The notes under the pieces were generated by a model that saw only the letters and a program-made list of their open reading frames with translations, had not been told where the DNA came from and did not search any database. The translations under genes and the position numbers were made by a program. A stretch of DNA of 64,000 nucleotides, taken from Xestospongia bergquistia (taxonomy: Eukaryota; Porifera; Demospongiae; Haplosclerida; Petrosiidae). Below are positions 22,337 through 34,252 of the stretch, piece after piece (the stretch's first letter is position 1; every line of letters starts with the position of its first letter). Location: the NCBI GenBank assembly GCA_963965975.1, contig OZ014425.1, forward strand, positions 3,795,501 to 3,859,500, given 5' to 3'.

Positions 22337-22798
22337 TGTTTAACACGAGGTATACCGAATTATTCTAATTAGTATTAAGTATTGACATTAATAATTATTT
22401 TGAATAACTATACACGTGGATACATGAGGTTGACCAGGATAGCAATCGAGGAAGTGAGTTTCAATTTTCAACAGTCAGTAACATGTTCATTATCTATTTT
22501 TGTAAGCAGTTCTGACTCTTCTAGCTCATGAGCCATATAATTTAAAAATATTACACAATATAATGTTACACAATAGGCATAATTTTTTATTATCCCAAAT
22601 ATTATATATAAATATATAAATTATTATGACAAATTAAATAAAGTTTAGTCTTGATTATATCTTTAATATTATCTCCTGACTTTATTGTCATATCAACCAA
22701 TCACCAATATGGAGGATCCCAACACCAAAATCTTCCATATATGGATTGATGCTAATTGATATAAAAAATTGGATAGTCTATATATAGACTGTGCTGAC
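22337..22798. other. Unit 2 spacer, non-coding
   Basis: Homologous to 17951-18397, including the aaccaatcaccaatatgg block. 5' flank of nuclease copy 2. Confidence 0.45.
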
Positions 22799-22896
22799 TC
22801 ATCTTACATTGTGATATCTTTCTTCTTTTATAGACTTTTGCACACAGTATCCCCATTTTTTAAGTATTCTATTATCACTACAGCTATTATTATCAC
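22799..22896 (-). pseudogene. 3' stub of the inhibitor gene (unit 2)
   Basis: Same last-exon fragment as in unit 1 with the same breakpoint. It contains a few additional bases near the 3' end (ctttcttcttttatag), and frame is not kept relative to the intact genes. Confidence 0.7.
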
Positions 22897-22928
22897 TATA
22901 AATAATTTATAGATATATTTGTAGAAAC

Positions 22929-23130
22929 TTGTCTTATGAATAGCAATTAGGTAGTTTTACAACAAAACACATTACACAAATTAGTAATCTAGCTACCTTC
23001 ATTGTCAGACAGATAAGTAATCAGCTACGTCTAAAAAAGCAAAAACAAAATTGTTGAGGTGTGGCTAGTCAATCTGTGATTGAAAACACCCACGCACGTC
23101 AACACCTAAATGTGTTGATCATAGTGTAAT
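22929..23130 (-). pseudogene. Remnant of GPCR exon 1 and its flank (unit 3)
   Basis: Near-identical to 18510-18715. After it, the unit 3 upstream block is shortened: at about 23284 it jumps to ttttgctcatggttattgct, deleting everything that corresponds to about 18870-19570 of unit 2. Confidence 0.65.
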
Positions 23131-23536
23131 AACTGGCTAAAATTAGAGATTTCAATTCTGCACAATAAAATAATGATGCTATTATACTTAACTATAAAAT
23201 GCTAAACAAACACAACAATGCTTCATCTTTCAATAAATAACTGAATTACTGAGCTATAACAAGTTACTAGAGTGCTAAAAATATAAATTTTTGCTCATGG
23301 TTATTGCTGGACAACAAGACATATGCAATAATAAAACAGTAGGTATATGGCAATTACTTGGCTTGCAGTGATCATAAGACGTATAGTAAATAGTGCACTA
23401 GTCTGGATAGTCTGGGATTGCTGACTCTTCGCTATGTTTACACTGACTGTACAGTAGTTCATGAGAAAACTAATTATATAGGACTAGGTTCAGATGAGGA
23501 GGAGCTTAAAGCCACCACGTGGAATAAGGAGTCGCC
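23131..23536. other. Unit 3 upstream block (shortened)
   Basis: Contains the start of the cassette flank and, after a deletion junction near 23284, the kinase promoter block. The lysine-rich gene is absent. Confidence 0.5.
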
Positions 23537-24937
23537 ATGTCTTTATTTATACGGCCACCACCTCTTTCCACTAAAGGCATTGTCAATCTCATCAAGGATT
23601 GTTTTTCATTCATACATATTATAGAAGACTCCATTAAAGAATTAGTTAGTTATGATGATCGTAACTACTATTTTCGTGGCGAAATGTCTCCTTCAGAGAG
23701 TACTGTAATTCCTGTTCCATCGAGACAAAGGGTACACGTTGTATCCAACAATGAGTATGTACTGAAAATATTAAATCAACGAGATTCATCAAAGCCAGAC
23801 ACTGTTGAATGTTTAACAGAGATGAAAAAATATTTGTACACCAAAGGATTCAACGTACCTTTTCCTATCCTATCATTACAAGGGTCAGAAATAGTTACAA
23901 TGACTGAACAGACACTGTCAAGCTATAAAGAAACTTGTACTAGTAGCACAGTAAAACAACTTGAAATTGGATCTATTCCTAGCAACCCTGGGCAATATTG
24001 TATTCGTATTTTGACATACATTCCAGGAGACACGTTTTATGATGTTCCTCAAACTCCTCAACTGATGTTTAAGCTAGGAGAATACATTGGTTGGTTACAT
24101 ACAGACTTAAAGGTAGTGTAGTATAATCTTGAACAAAACTAACTATATAAATTATCAAGCTTTGTTTTGATTCAGTGTCAATGTTTTTTGTGTATTTTTA
24201 GGATTTTTCTCATCCTGCTGTAAGATCTAGGAAGCTTACTGAATGGAACTTAAAATATTTACTCACATTGCGTGAACGGGTTCCTAAGGCCATCAAAGAC
24301 CCTGCAAAATTTCAAATGATTACAAGAATTCTTGATATCTTTGAAGAGTATGTTCAGCCTAAAATACCCACACTGCAGTATGGCATTATTCATAATGACA
24401 TTAACGATTTGAATATAATTGTTGCTGAGAACAAGGGAGAGGTTGAAATTAATGGTTTCATTGATTACGGTAACTGTGTTCTTACTCCTGTTGTCTTTGA
24501 TCTTGGCATTGCAATGGCCTATGCTATGCTAGAGAAACCCAATCCAACTGAAGCTGTAGTTCCTTTATTGGCAGGATACCAATCTATCTTAACTATGTCT
24601 GAAATTGAGGTAGATTTGTTGTACTATATTGTGTTGGGAAGACTAGCACAGTCCTGCATTAATGGTATGTAAATAGCATTGAACATTATATGTGTACAAA
24701 ATGTGCAAAATTACAATTTGAAAATGGAAATAGTCAAATGTCTTTGTACTCATTATCTATCATTGATGTGTTTTTTTAGGTGAATACACATACCAACTTG
24801 AGCCTACAAATCAATATTTACTCATTTCAGTTCGACCAGCCTGGATTACACTGCAAGAGATACTTTCTAAAGGTAAAGAAGAATGCAACCGTGTTTGGGC
24901 TCAAGCAAAAGGGAAAACCCTGGATTATTATAAATAA
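23537..24937 (+). CDS. HYKK: Hydroxylysine kinase-like (APH family), copy 3
   Basis: Exons 23537..24112, 24202..24664 and 24780..24937 give 398 aa, uninterrupted. The catalytic HNDINDLN loop is kept; the metal-site segment reads FIDYGNCVLTPVV, so the residues after the Asp-Tyr pair differ from the S-D-C of copies 1 and 2 (family proteins often have D-F-G-D here). Other changes include EEYVQPKIP and EKPNPTEAVVP. Functional divergence or relaxed constraint is possible. It is convergent with nuclease copy 3, 84 bases between stops. Confidence 0.83.
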
Positions 24938-25021
24938 ATTTTACTTTACAACCTTTTACTAACAATAATTTTGACATTATTCATTTGTATTCCAATAATC
25001 TGTCCCAATGGACATTAGTCC

Positions 25022-26075
25022 TCAAGTTCTTATTGTATTATTGTTAATGTAATGAAGATTTATCCTGCTTTGGTTTCCTTTTAAACAAGTAACTATTCTA
25101 ACACTTGGTATAATATCTTGGACTATACTGTTCAGTAAAAAATAAGATATATATCCTTCCAAGCTTTCAGCTGTGTTAGGAGGATTGTTGTCAGCTAGAA
25201 TGTCTGGTAAACGACTACTACTTAGTACTTCAGTGTTACAAGACTTAACAAATTTGTTGGATTGTATTGAACACAGTATAATTGGTAGTTGAGAGGACAA
25301 ACATGCTCTGATTGATCCTAGTGTAAATCTATAAAAGAGACATGTCATGTGTTAATAATCACATGATACACTTCCCACACAATTAAACTATTATTAATAA
25401 ATTATGTATTGTTGATTTAGAAAAGTTTTATATTTTGTAGATTGATGCTACAAAACAACTAAAACTTGTTACACAATAGACATAATGTTAGTATTAAACA
25501 GTTCATACCTTTTATAAGATATTAGGAGTTGATTTGTGGCAACAATCTATAAGTATAATAGAATTGACTTTGTGAGAACTGGTCTTGTTTATAGAAAGAC
25601 ACAATTTATTAAAATGAAGCTCTTACCCTGATTGACTAACCACCATGCCTAAAATAGGTGGGTCTTGTCTTCTATACCTTGTCAAAACAGCTTCCATTTC
25701 TCTCACATAAGATGGTGTTGATCTCACACTGTGATATTTACATTGACCTAATTAATAAAACTAAACTACACACTAAGTCTGTTTGGTATACAATATTCAA
25801 TAATACTGTCACAACTTAAGTAATCATGATAGCATCTTCTTAATACAGTTATAATTATAGTATTTATTTCAATTTTAATAAATAACTATTGTTATAGTAC
25901 TTTTTGTTATAGTTCATTATATACATACCAACTAGTGGGACTTCTTTATTTGACAAAATCCAGTGACCCCAAAAGTCTTTTCCTTTATCACCTACTTTAC
26001 CACAATGTTCTATATTAAAGGAGTATGATCTTAATACAGCTATTGTCAACAGTTCATATGATAGTCCTATGTAGA
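25022..26075 (-). pseudogene. Mrr/RRG7-like nuclease, copy 3, 5' frame damaged
   Basis: Exons about 26075..25929, 25747..25627 and 25328..25022. The body is open and nearly identical to copy 2, but seven bases are missing just after the ATG (ATGTCTACATA is followed directly by GGACTATC), which puts a TAG in frame after three codons. The remaining frame has no ATG of its own before the domain. Probably dead, or translated from a non-standard start. Confidence 0.65.
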
Positions 26076-26513
26076 CATTGTTTAACACGAGGTATACCGA
26101 ATTATTCTAATTAGTATTAAATATTGACATTAATAATTATTTTGAGTTTATAATAACTATACACGTGGATACATGAGGATAGCAATCGAGGAAGTGGGTT
26201 TCACAGTCAGTAACATGTTCATTATATATTTTTGCAAGCAGTTCTGACTCTTCTAGCTCATGAGCCATATAATTTTAAAGTTTTACACAATATAATGTTA
26301 CACAATAGGCATAATTTTTTTATTATCCCAAATATATATAAATACAAATTAAATAAAGTTTAGTCTTGATTATATCTTTAATATTCTCTCCTGACTTTAT
26401 TGTCATATCAACCAATTACCAATATGGAGGATCCCAACACCAAAATCTTCCATGTCTGGATTGATGCTAAATGATATAAAAAATTGGATAGTCTATATAT
26501 AGACTGTGCTGAC

Positions 26514-26606
26514 TCATCTTACATTGTTATCTCTTTTATAGACTTTATGCACACAGTATCCCCATTTTTTAAGTATTCTATTGTCACTACAGCTATTATT
26601 ACCGCT
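26514..26606 (-). pseudogene. 3' stub of the inhibitor gene (unit 3)
   Basis: Third copy of the last-exon fragment, same breakpoint, followed at 26637 by the GPCR-exon-1-like block. Confidence 0.7.
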
Positions 26607-26636
26607 ATAAATAATTTATAGATATATTTGTAGAAA

Positions 26637-26835
26637 CTTGTCTTATGAATAGCAATTAGGTAGTTTTACAACAAAACACAGTACACAAATTAGTAATCTA
26701 GCTACCTTCATTGTCAGACAGATAAGTAATCAGCTACGTCTAAAAAAAAAGCTTGTTGTGGTGTGGCTAGTTAACACTGTATGTACCGTGATTGGAAACA
26801 CCCACACACGTAATGTGTTGATCAGCATATTACAT
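26637..26835 (-). pseudogene. Remnant of GPCR exon 1 and its flank (unit 4)
   Basis: Similar to 18510-18715 and 22929-23130 (tagcaattaggtagttttac, gacagataagtaatcagcta). The flank then diverges slightly. No other receptor exon follows. Confidence 0.65.
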
Positions 26836-27742
26836 TGTAATAATGGAAATGGCTAAAATTAGAGTTTTCAGTTCTGTACAATAAAATAATGAAGCTATTA
26901 TTTTTAACTATAATATGCTAAACAAACACAACAATGCTTCATCTTTCAATATATAACTGAATTACTGGACTGTATAACTTGTTACAAGTACTAGAGCGCC
27001 AAAAATATGAGTACCTCAATGACCTTTCCACTGGATTTATTATTATTGTAAAGACTTATTTCAAAGTAAACTCATGTAGTTTTGTTCCTTAATATTATTT
27101 ATGATCAAATATTTCACTGTTAAGTCTATACAAGAAGCTAGTGTCCCAAAAGTGTCATTTAACAGGTTTTTAGTACAAATGAGCAGTTCAAGCAACTTTA
27201 ACTTTTCTATACATCATAATGCATTACAAACAAAGATACATAGACAACACATACACTGTTTCCACACCCGTAAATTGTAATTATGCCTCGCCCTTTCTAC
27301 TATTCATAAGTTACGATGCTAATAGTGTTTGTTTTTAAGTACATGCTCTTTAAGTCATAGACAACACATACAGTGTTTCCACACACTTAAAATAGGGCGT
27401 TGTTGTAATTACCCCTCCACCTTTCTACTATTCGTAAGTTACAATGATAATAGTGTTTGTGTTAAAGTACATGTTCTTTAAGTCACATGTTTTGGAGCAT
27501 TCGTCTCCTAGCTGTTAGACAAAATAACGAGAAGTCAAACATCAAAGTGCATTAAAGATGGATTAATGACCACAGAACACGTATACTCGCCCACTTGTGT
27601 GGGCAACACACCCATTTGTGTGGGCAATATTATTAGCTTATATCACTGCTAATTGTTTTTTGTTGTTGTCTTACAGTTTATCTTTTGTCGGTCATTCACT
27701 ATAAATTGACAATGCAATATATCTTTATTATTCTAAGTCAAA
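26836..27742. other. Unit 4 upstream block
   Basis: Full-length version of the cassette flank, including the tandem block (tctactattcataagttac near 27295 and a variant near 27424) and the single-arm attached sequence ctagctgttagacaaaataa near 27508. A short direct repeat of gcccacttgtgtgggcaa variants is seen at 27588-27628. Confidence 0.5.
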
Positions 27743-28489
27743 ATGACTTCATCTGGAGCAACAAATATATTTTACCTCTCAATCTTCTTTTGCCTATTTG
27801 CTATTAAGTCAAATGCAATAGGTAAATTATAATGTATTTATTATTATTCACTAATAGCTAATTTCTTTTATAGACTGTCATCCACCAAAAGGCTATGGAG
27901 TGGACCTAGATTTCTATAAAGATGATCAAAATTTTTGCAAAGATTTTCCAAACAATTTCTTTGCAACTGCAATCATTGCAGTCAATGCAGAAAGAGCTGG
28001 TGATATTCCTAACAATTGTAAAGTGGAACTCCCCAAAATAATAGGTTTCAGTTGTAGACAAAGAGGAAGTAAAAAAAGGGCTAAATCACCAAAAAAAGAA
28101 AAAAGCCCAAAAGAAGATAAAACCAAAAAACCAAAAAAAGATAAGAGTAGAACAAAAGGAGATGGAACACTTGTTACAATTAATGTCATATATTTCTGTG
28201 ATTCATGTACACAAGGTACATTAAATATACCACGGCAGCTACCAAGAGGAGACAGATTAAACCTTTCCAGGAACTCAAAGAATATAACCATTGGAGGAAT
28301 GAGTTTCATGCATTATTTTAAGGAAAGAGGTTTCTTTGGATATTACTGTGACTGTGAGCGGATTACTGAAGGAACACCTCAAGCCTCTTGTGGTAAGTGC
28401 ATACCTATATATGTATGTATAAATTGTGTTCTTGATAATGCAATTATATTTGTCTCTTATGTATAGATTGTCCTGGAAATTGTCCTTAA
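27743..28489 (+). CDS. Secreted lysine-rich, cysteine-containing protein, copy 2
   Basis: Exons 27743..27821, 27874..28392 and 28467..28489 give 206 aa, the same length as copy 1. Signal peptide, DCHPPKGYGVDLDFYKDDQ start, KSPKK-type basic tract, FCDSCTQG, YYCDCERI and the CDCPGNCP tail are all kept. Differences are few, for example KSPKEDK in the basic tract and NLSRNSKNITI in place of NLPGDSMNITI. Both intact copies keep every Cys, which supports a disulphide-stabilised extracellular protein. Function unknown. Confidence 0.7.
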
Positions 28490-28555
28490 TATGCAGTATT
28501 ACTTTGACATTGTTACAAACTCTGATAATTGTCATCTAATGTTACATCTTATACT

Positions 28556-28990
28556 ACAGTCTTGAATTTGATTTTTAATTTTTTTTAAAATTGGTCCCCC
28601 TGCTTTTTTAAAAATTTTTAAAATATTTCTGTTAAACAAATTAACTGAAATCTGAAAAAATATCGTAACATACTGCAAGATTCATAATGTAATAAAAAAT
28701 CATTTTATAGCACATTTTGCATTTTACAAAAAAATCCAATTACAGTGTTTTCAAATATCAAAAAAATTACGTATGGATTTTTTGATAGTCTGATTCATTA
28801 AGCTTTTACTGAACTTTCATAAAATTATGATTAGTCTATTTTAATTGTCACACATTTCTCTGAAAAAAGCATATGTAATTTTGAAGATATCATGCTATTG
28901 TACACATCAGAAGTTCCATACTTGCGAATTATTCATTTAAAATGAAGATATTTCTAAAAAAACTACCTCACAACAACATTTTTACTAATT
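28556..28990. other. AT-rich insertion between lysine-rich copy 2 and kinase remnant
   Basis: This stretch is not in the corresponding place of unit 1. It is dense in A/T runs (attttttttaaaattgg, aaaaatttttaaaatattt) and non-coding. It replaces the kinase promoter, exon-1 start and about the first 100 kinase codons. It may be an old transposon, but no inverted ends or target duplication are visible. Confidence 0.45.
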
Positions 28991-29458
28991 TGACACTGTT
29001 GAATTTTTAACAGAGATGAAAAAATATTTGTACACCAAAGGATTCAACGTACCTTTTCCTATCCTATCATTACAAGGGTCAGAAATAGTTACAATGACTG
29101 AACAGACATTATCAAGCTATAAAGAAACTTGTACTAGTAGCACAGTAAAACAACTTGAAAATGGACATCAACCCTGAGCAATATTGTATTCATATTTTGA
29201 CATACATTCCAGAAAATACATTTCATGATGTTCCTCAAACTCCTCAACTGATGTTTAAGCTAGGAGAATACATTGGTTGGTTACATACAGACTTAAAGGT
29301 AGTGTAGTATAATCTTGAACAAAACTAACTATATAAATTATCAAGCTTTGTTTTGATTCAGTGTCAATGTTTTTTGTATATTTTTAGGATTTTTCTCATC
29401 CTGCTGTAAGATCTACAAAGTTTACTGAATGGAACTTAAAATATTTACTCATATTGCG
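28991..29458 (+). pseudogene. HYKK: Hydroxylysine kinase-like remnant (unit 4)
   Basis: It begins inside exon 1 at the codons for TVEFLTEMKKYL and runs to about 30 codons into exon 2. The first part of exon 1, the rest of exon 2 with the catalytic loop, and exon 3 are gone. Within the remaining exon 1, about ten bases are lost after ENG (gaaaatggacatcaaccc), breaking the frame. The 3' break at 29458/29459 joins directly to an intron of the nuclease gene. Confidence 0.85.
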
Positions 29459-30072
29459 TACACAATAGATAAAATGTTAACATTAAACAGTTCATACCTT
29501 TTATAAGATATTAGGAGTTGATTTGGGCAACAAATCTATAAGTATAATATAATTAGCTTTGTGAGAGCTGGTCTTGTTTATAGAAAGACACTGTTTATTG
29601 ATATGGAGTGGTTACTTTGATTGACTAACCACCATGCCTAAAATAGGTGGGTCTTGTCTTCTATACCTTGTCAAAACAGCTTCCATTTCTCTCACATAAG
29701 ATGGTGTTGATCTCACATTGTGATATTTACATTGACCTAATAAATAAAACTAAACTACACACTAAGTCTGTTTGGTATACAATATTCAATAATACTATCA
29801 CAACCTAAGTAATCATGATAGCATCTACTTATTATAAAAATAATAACAGTTATAATTATAGTATTTATTACAATTTAAATAAATGACTATTGTTATAGTA
29901 CTTTTTGTTATAGCTCATTATATACATACCAACTAGTGGGACTTCTCTATTTGACAAAATCCAGTGACCCCAAAAGTCTTTTCCTTTGTCACTTACTTTA
30001 CCACAATGTTCTATATTAAAGGAGTATGATCTTAATACAGCTGTTAGTCCTTTAATTAGCATATGTAGACAT
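29459..30072 (-). pseudogene. Mrr/RRG7-like nuclease remnant (unit 4)
   Basis: Exon 1 (about 30072..29930) and exon 2 (29736..29616) are present, while exon 3 is deleted together with the kinase 3' half. Exon 1 has an early TAA (ATGTCTACATATGCTAATTAA) and lacks the codons for SYELLTIA. The exon 2 donor is changed (TCAGGGTAAG became TCAAAGTAAC). Clearly dead. Confidence 0.85.
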
Positions 30073-30315
30073 TGCTTAACACGAGGTATACCGAATTATT
30101 CTAATTAGTATTAAATATTGACATCAATAATTATTTTGAGTAGTATTATGACAAATTAAATGAAGTCTTGATTATATCTTTAATATCCTCTCCTGACTTC
30201 ATTGTCATATCAACCAATCATCAATATGGAGGACGCCAACATCGAAATCTTCCATATATGGATTGATGCTAAATGATATAAAAAATTGGATAGTCTATAT
30301 ATAGACTTTGCTGAC

Positions 30316-32883
30316 TCATCTTACATTGCGATGTCTTCTTTTATAGGCTTTATGCACACAGTATCCCCAACTTTTAAGTATTCTATTATTACCACAGCTA
30401 TTATTACCATTTGTGAGTGGAATAACTTGGGGGCATTGTCTGTTTAAACGAGAAAGAGGGAGAGGCCGTGGGGAGTAATAACAAGCACGACAAATAGTTA
30501 CATCACAACGAGAACGTCCAAGAGTGTTTACTGGACTGAGATAAATAACAAAATAATACTAGATAATAATACGCTAATTATGTATTCTAATATACCTAAT
30601 AAATAATTAATCACTCCTTATTGTCTTATTAATAATGAAACTTACACAGTACAAATACGATCTGGTCGACTAGCACAATAATTTCGGGAACAAACTGGAT
30701 ATCTTGGATTTGTACTGCCTATAAACAGGTTGATATATGCCATATATAAAAGATTTGTTACTTACCAGTCTTACACCTTGCTTCACAGTCTCTTAAACTT
30801 TCAAAGTTATTTGCATTACCACGACAACCACCATAAATAAATCTTTCACATCTTTGAGTATTAGTGTTATAGAAAAATCTAGTAATGGCTGCTAGACAAG
30901 GACCAGGGTCACGTGGTAATTTACAAGTAGCTGTAGGGTTTGATGATGCTATAAAAACACTACATTAAGATTTTGTATTAATTAATAGATGCTTACTGCT
31001 ACTACACTGTCTCAGACAGTCTCGGATAGTTCTAAAGTTATTGTCATTACCACGGCAACCACCATAAATAAATCTTTCACATCTTTGAGTATTGGTATTA
31101 TAGAAATATCGAGGAATAGCTGCTTCACAAGGACCAGGATCACGTGGTAATCTACAAGTACGTGTAGGGTTTGATGATGCTATAAAAACATTACATTAAG
31201 ATTTTGTATTAATTAATAGATGCTTACTGCTACTACACTGTCTCAGACAGTCTCGGATAGTTCTAAAGTTATTGTCATTACCACTGCAACCACCATAAAT
31301 AAATCTTTCACATCTTTGAGTATTGGTATTATAGAAATATCGAGGAATGGCTGCTCTACAAGGACCAGGATCACGTGGTAATTTACATTTGTTTCCATTA
31401 TTAGATGGACATTGATCACGAGCAACACACTTATTGTTTTGTTCATCAATAAGTTGCCTTGGTGGACAACCACAGCCAGGTTCACAGATAGTTATGCAGG
31501 CTATATCAGGCACCTCACATGTAACTGGGCAAGAACGGCATCGTTGAAATACTTGACCTTCTATTGGACAGGTTGGAGTACTTGGACAACTCTCTGCTTT
31601 CACACATTTTTGATTAATTTCATCTATAACCTATAAAATTAAGGTAATTTATCAATTTCTCTGATATAATATACATACAGTTCCAGGTGGACATCCACAT
31701 CCTGGTCTACAGATTAGAGGACATGGAATTTGTTGATCTCTATTAGCACATGTCACAGGACAAGACTTGCATCGTTGAAATACTTGACCTTCTATTGGAC
31801 AGGTTGGAGTACTTGGACAACTCTCTGGGTTAACACATTTTTGATTAATTTCATCTATAACCTATAAAATTAAGGTAATTTATCAATTTATCTGATGTAA
31901 TATACATACAGTTCCAGGTGGACATCCACATCCTGGTCTACAGATTTCAGGACATGGAATTTGTTGATCTCTGTTAGCACATGTCACAGGACAAGACTTG
32001 CATCGTTGAAATACTTGACCTTCTATCGGACAGGTTGGAGTACTTGGACAACTCTCTGGGTTTACACATTTTTGATTAATTTCATCTATTACCTATAAAA
32101 TTAAGGTAATTTATTAATTTATCTGATATAATTTACATACAGTTCCAGGTGGACATCCACATCCTGGTCTACAGATTAGAGGACATGGAATTTGTTGATC
32201 TCTGTTAGAACATGTCACAGGACAAGACTTGCATCGTTGAAATACTTGACCTTCTATTGGACAGGTTGGAGTACTTGGACAACTCTCTGGGTTAACACAT
32301 TTTTGATTAATTTCATCTATTACCTATAAAATTAAGGTAATTTATCAATTTATCTGATATAATATACATACAGTTCCAGGTGGACATCCACATCCTGGTC
32401 TACAGATAAGAGGACAAGGAATTATTTGATCTCTGTTAGCACATGTCACAGGACAAGACATGCACTGTTGAAATACTTGACCTTGTATTGAACAGGTTTG
32501 ACCTGTTTAATAAAACAAGATAATATTATTGCATTATTACTAAGAAATGACTTAGTATTCTGTTCAGTAATTGCAAACAAGTAAACACATTAGTCTAGTG
32601 CAAAAAATTATACAGGAGGGCCTAGGTACAATGAACATAAGCTGACCTATTGGACATCTTGGACAGCAACGGCCATATTCAGGAGCAGGTGGAAGTGGAT
32701 TATCACAGCTAAGAATGGAATCAGGACACGTGATAAAGCGACAATAACCTGAGCCTGGACTATCTAATGGTGATAATGATAGCTTTATATAAAGATTAAT
32801 CAGACATGGAGATTACTGTTACCTGGATAAATTGCTGTTGCTGAATATATTGTAGCAACAAATAGCACTGCTGAGAGCAACAT
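30316..32883 (-). CDS. Secreted VWC/TIL/Kunitz protein K1 (639 aa)
   Basis: Eleven exons in one frame: 32883..32823 signal peptide ([17 protein letters not shown]); 32763..32647 VWC-like (ITCPDS...[10 protein letters not shown]); 32502..32372, 32323..32141, 32092..31910 and 31861..31679 TIL domains ([25 protein letters not shown]); 31630..31228 TIL plus Kunitz 1; 31179..30997 Kunitz 2; 30948..30766 Kunitz 3; 30718..30646 and 30535..30316 a Cys-rich C-terminal module ([26 protein letters not shown]). The Kunitz P1 positions, by alignment with BPTI, are Arg ([11 protein letters not shown]), Glu ([11 protein letters not shown]) and Leu ([11 protein letters not shown]), suggesting trypsin-like, unusual, and chymotrypsin/elastase-like specificity. 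The predicted role is an extracellular serine-protease inhibitor; TIL domains also occur in mucin-like and von Willebrand proteins. Confidence 0.82.
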
Positions 32884-33719
32884 CCTTTTGCTTGACAAGA
32901 ACTATTGATGTGATGAATGTGTATTTATAGACAAAGGAGTAGTCTACACCCACTCATATGATTAGTTAATCTTTAGCAAGACAAGTCAAACAAATTTTAT
33001 TGTACAACTAATAATTGGCATAATAGTTATAAACATCTTAAGTTGCATTGTAAAATAAAAGCTCAAAAGTAAACAGCATATGTAATAACTTGACATGTAC
33101 AATAGAGGATCATGTAACCAGTAAATGAAAAATTTTATATCATAATTTTGATTGTTCTTATCAACAAGGAAATTTGAAAATAAAGACAAAAACAAAATTT
33201 AAAAGGAAATGAAAACTAAAAGGCTACTTGTTGATTAGAACAATACTAAAATATGCATTGAATATTTTATTATTAATATTTTATTTTAGTATTAATATGT
33301 TTTTATTATAATATGATGGATTTGTTATAATTGTATTGTTATGTGTTTTTGTGATGTAAAAGTTAACATAATTGTTTACACATAACTAACACCAATCCAT
33401 TGATTTTACAATTAAATGTATTGTGAATTATACAAGGTCTTTATACTATTGTATTAACATTGTAAATTTATAATATTGACTTTTTGTATATATCAATAAT
33501 ACATTATAAACCAAAATACATACGTAATATGTGTGGTGTTTCTAATCCCTGTTTTGTATCTATACAATCTATTGTTCAATAGACATGGTTTATTGAGCCA
33601 CACCTTTTATTTTGGCATTGTAATTACACCTCCACATTCTGCTATTCATAAGTTACAATGCTAATAGTGTTTGTGTTAAAGTACATGTTCTTTATGTCAC
33701 ATATTTTGTGCATTTGTCT
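32884..33719. other. K1 upstream region and start of unit 5, non-coding
   Basis: The first part (cactcatatgattagttaat, taaacagcatatgtaataac) recurs upstream of K2 and K3, so it is probably promoter DNA duplicated with these genes. From about 33590 the unit 5 cassette flank begins (ttgagccacaccttttattt), identical over hundreds of bases to 38755 onward. Confidence 0.5.
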
Positions 33720-33775
33720 ACTCCTCATTATTCTGTCTAACAACTAGCTAGTTGTTAGACAGAATAATGAGGAGT
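33720..33775. repeat. Perfect 28-base-arm hairpin (unit 5)
   Basis: The arm at 33720-33747 (ACTCCTCATTATTCTGTCTA...) is the exact reverse complement of 33748-33775, with no loop (centre CTAG|CTAG). Units 1 and 4 contain only the right arm with the same flanks, so the left arm was created by an inverted duplication, which then spread with the unit to 38884-38939. Confidence 0.9.
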
Positions 33776-33968
33776 CAATTAGCAAAATGCATTAAGGATA
33801 TTCACAACAATAGATTAATGACTACAGAACAATGTAAACACGCCCACTTGTGTGGGCAATATTATTAGCTTTTGTCAGTGATAATTATTCTCATTGTCTT
33901 ACAGTTAATCTTTTGTCAGTCATTCCTATAACTTTGCAATCTAGTATATCTTGACTATTTTAAGTCAG

Positions 33969-34010
33969 AATGACTTCATCTAGAGCAATAATCTATTTTA
34001 AGCCATGCAT
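33969..34010 (+). pseudogene. Fragment of lysine-rich gene exon 1
   Basis: atgacttcatctagagcaat matches the first codons of the signal exon, with a base loss that breaks the frame (aataatc for acaaatc), and it ends abruptly. The following sequence repeats the cassette flank before another, longer copy at 34253. It marks a partial tandem duplication of about 280 bases. Confidence 0.7.
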
Positions 34011-34252
34011 TTTTGTGCATTTGTCTACCAGTTGTTAGACAGAACAACAAAAGTAAAATATCAAAAATATCAAAATGCATTAGAGACATATATCACAATA
34101 GATTAATGACTATAGAACTTTGTAAACTTGCCCACTTGTGTGGGTAATTAGCATTGTCACTGATAATTATTCTCGTTATTGTCTTATAGTTCTTTTGTTG
34201 GTCATTCACTATAAGTTGACAATGCAATATATCTTTACTATTTTAAGTCAAA

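Noticed and set aside
31710-32500. CRISPR-like regular repeats
   Set aside because: The regularly spaced repeats (here and at 41900-43000) are tandem TIL exons with short introns; repeat units are about 230 bases and protein-coding.
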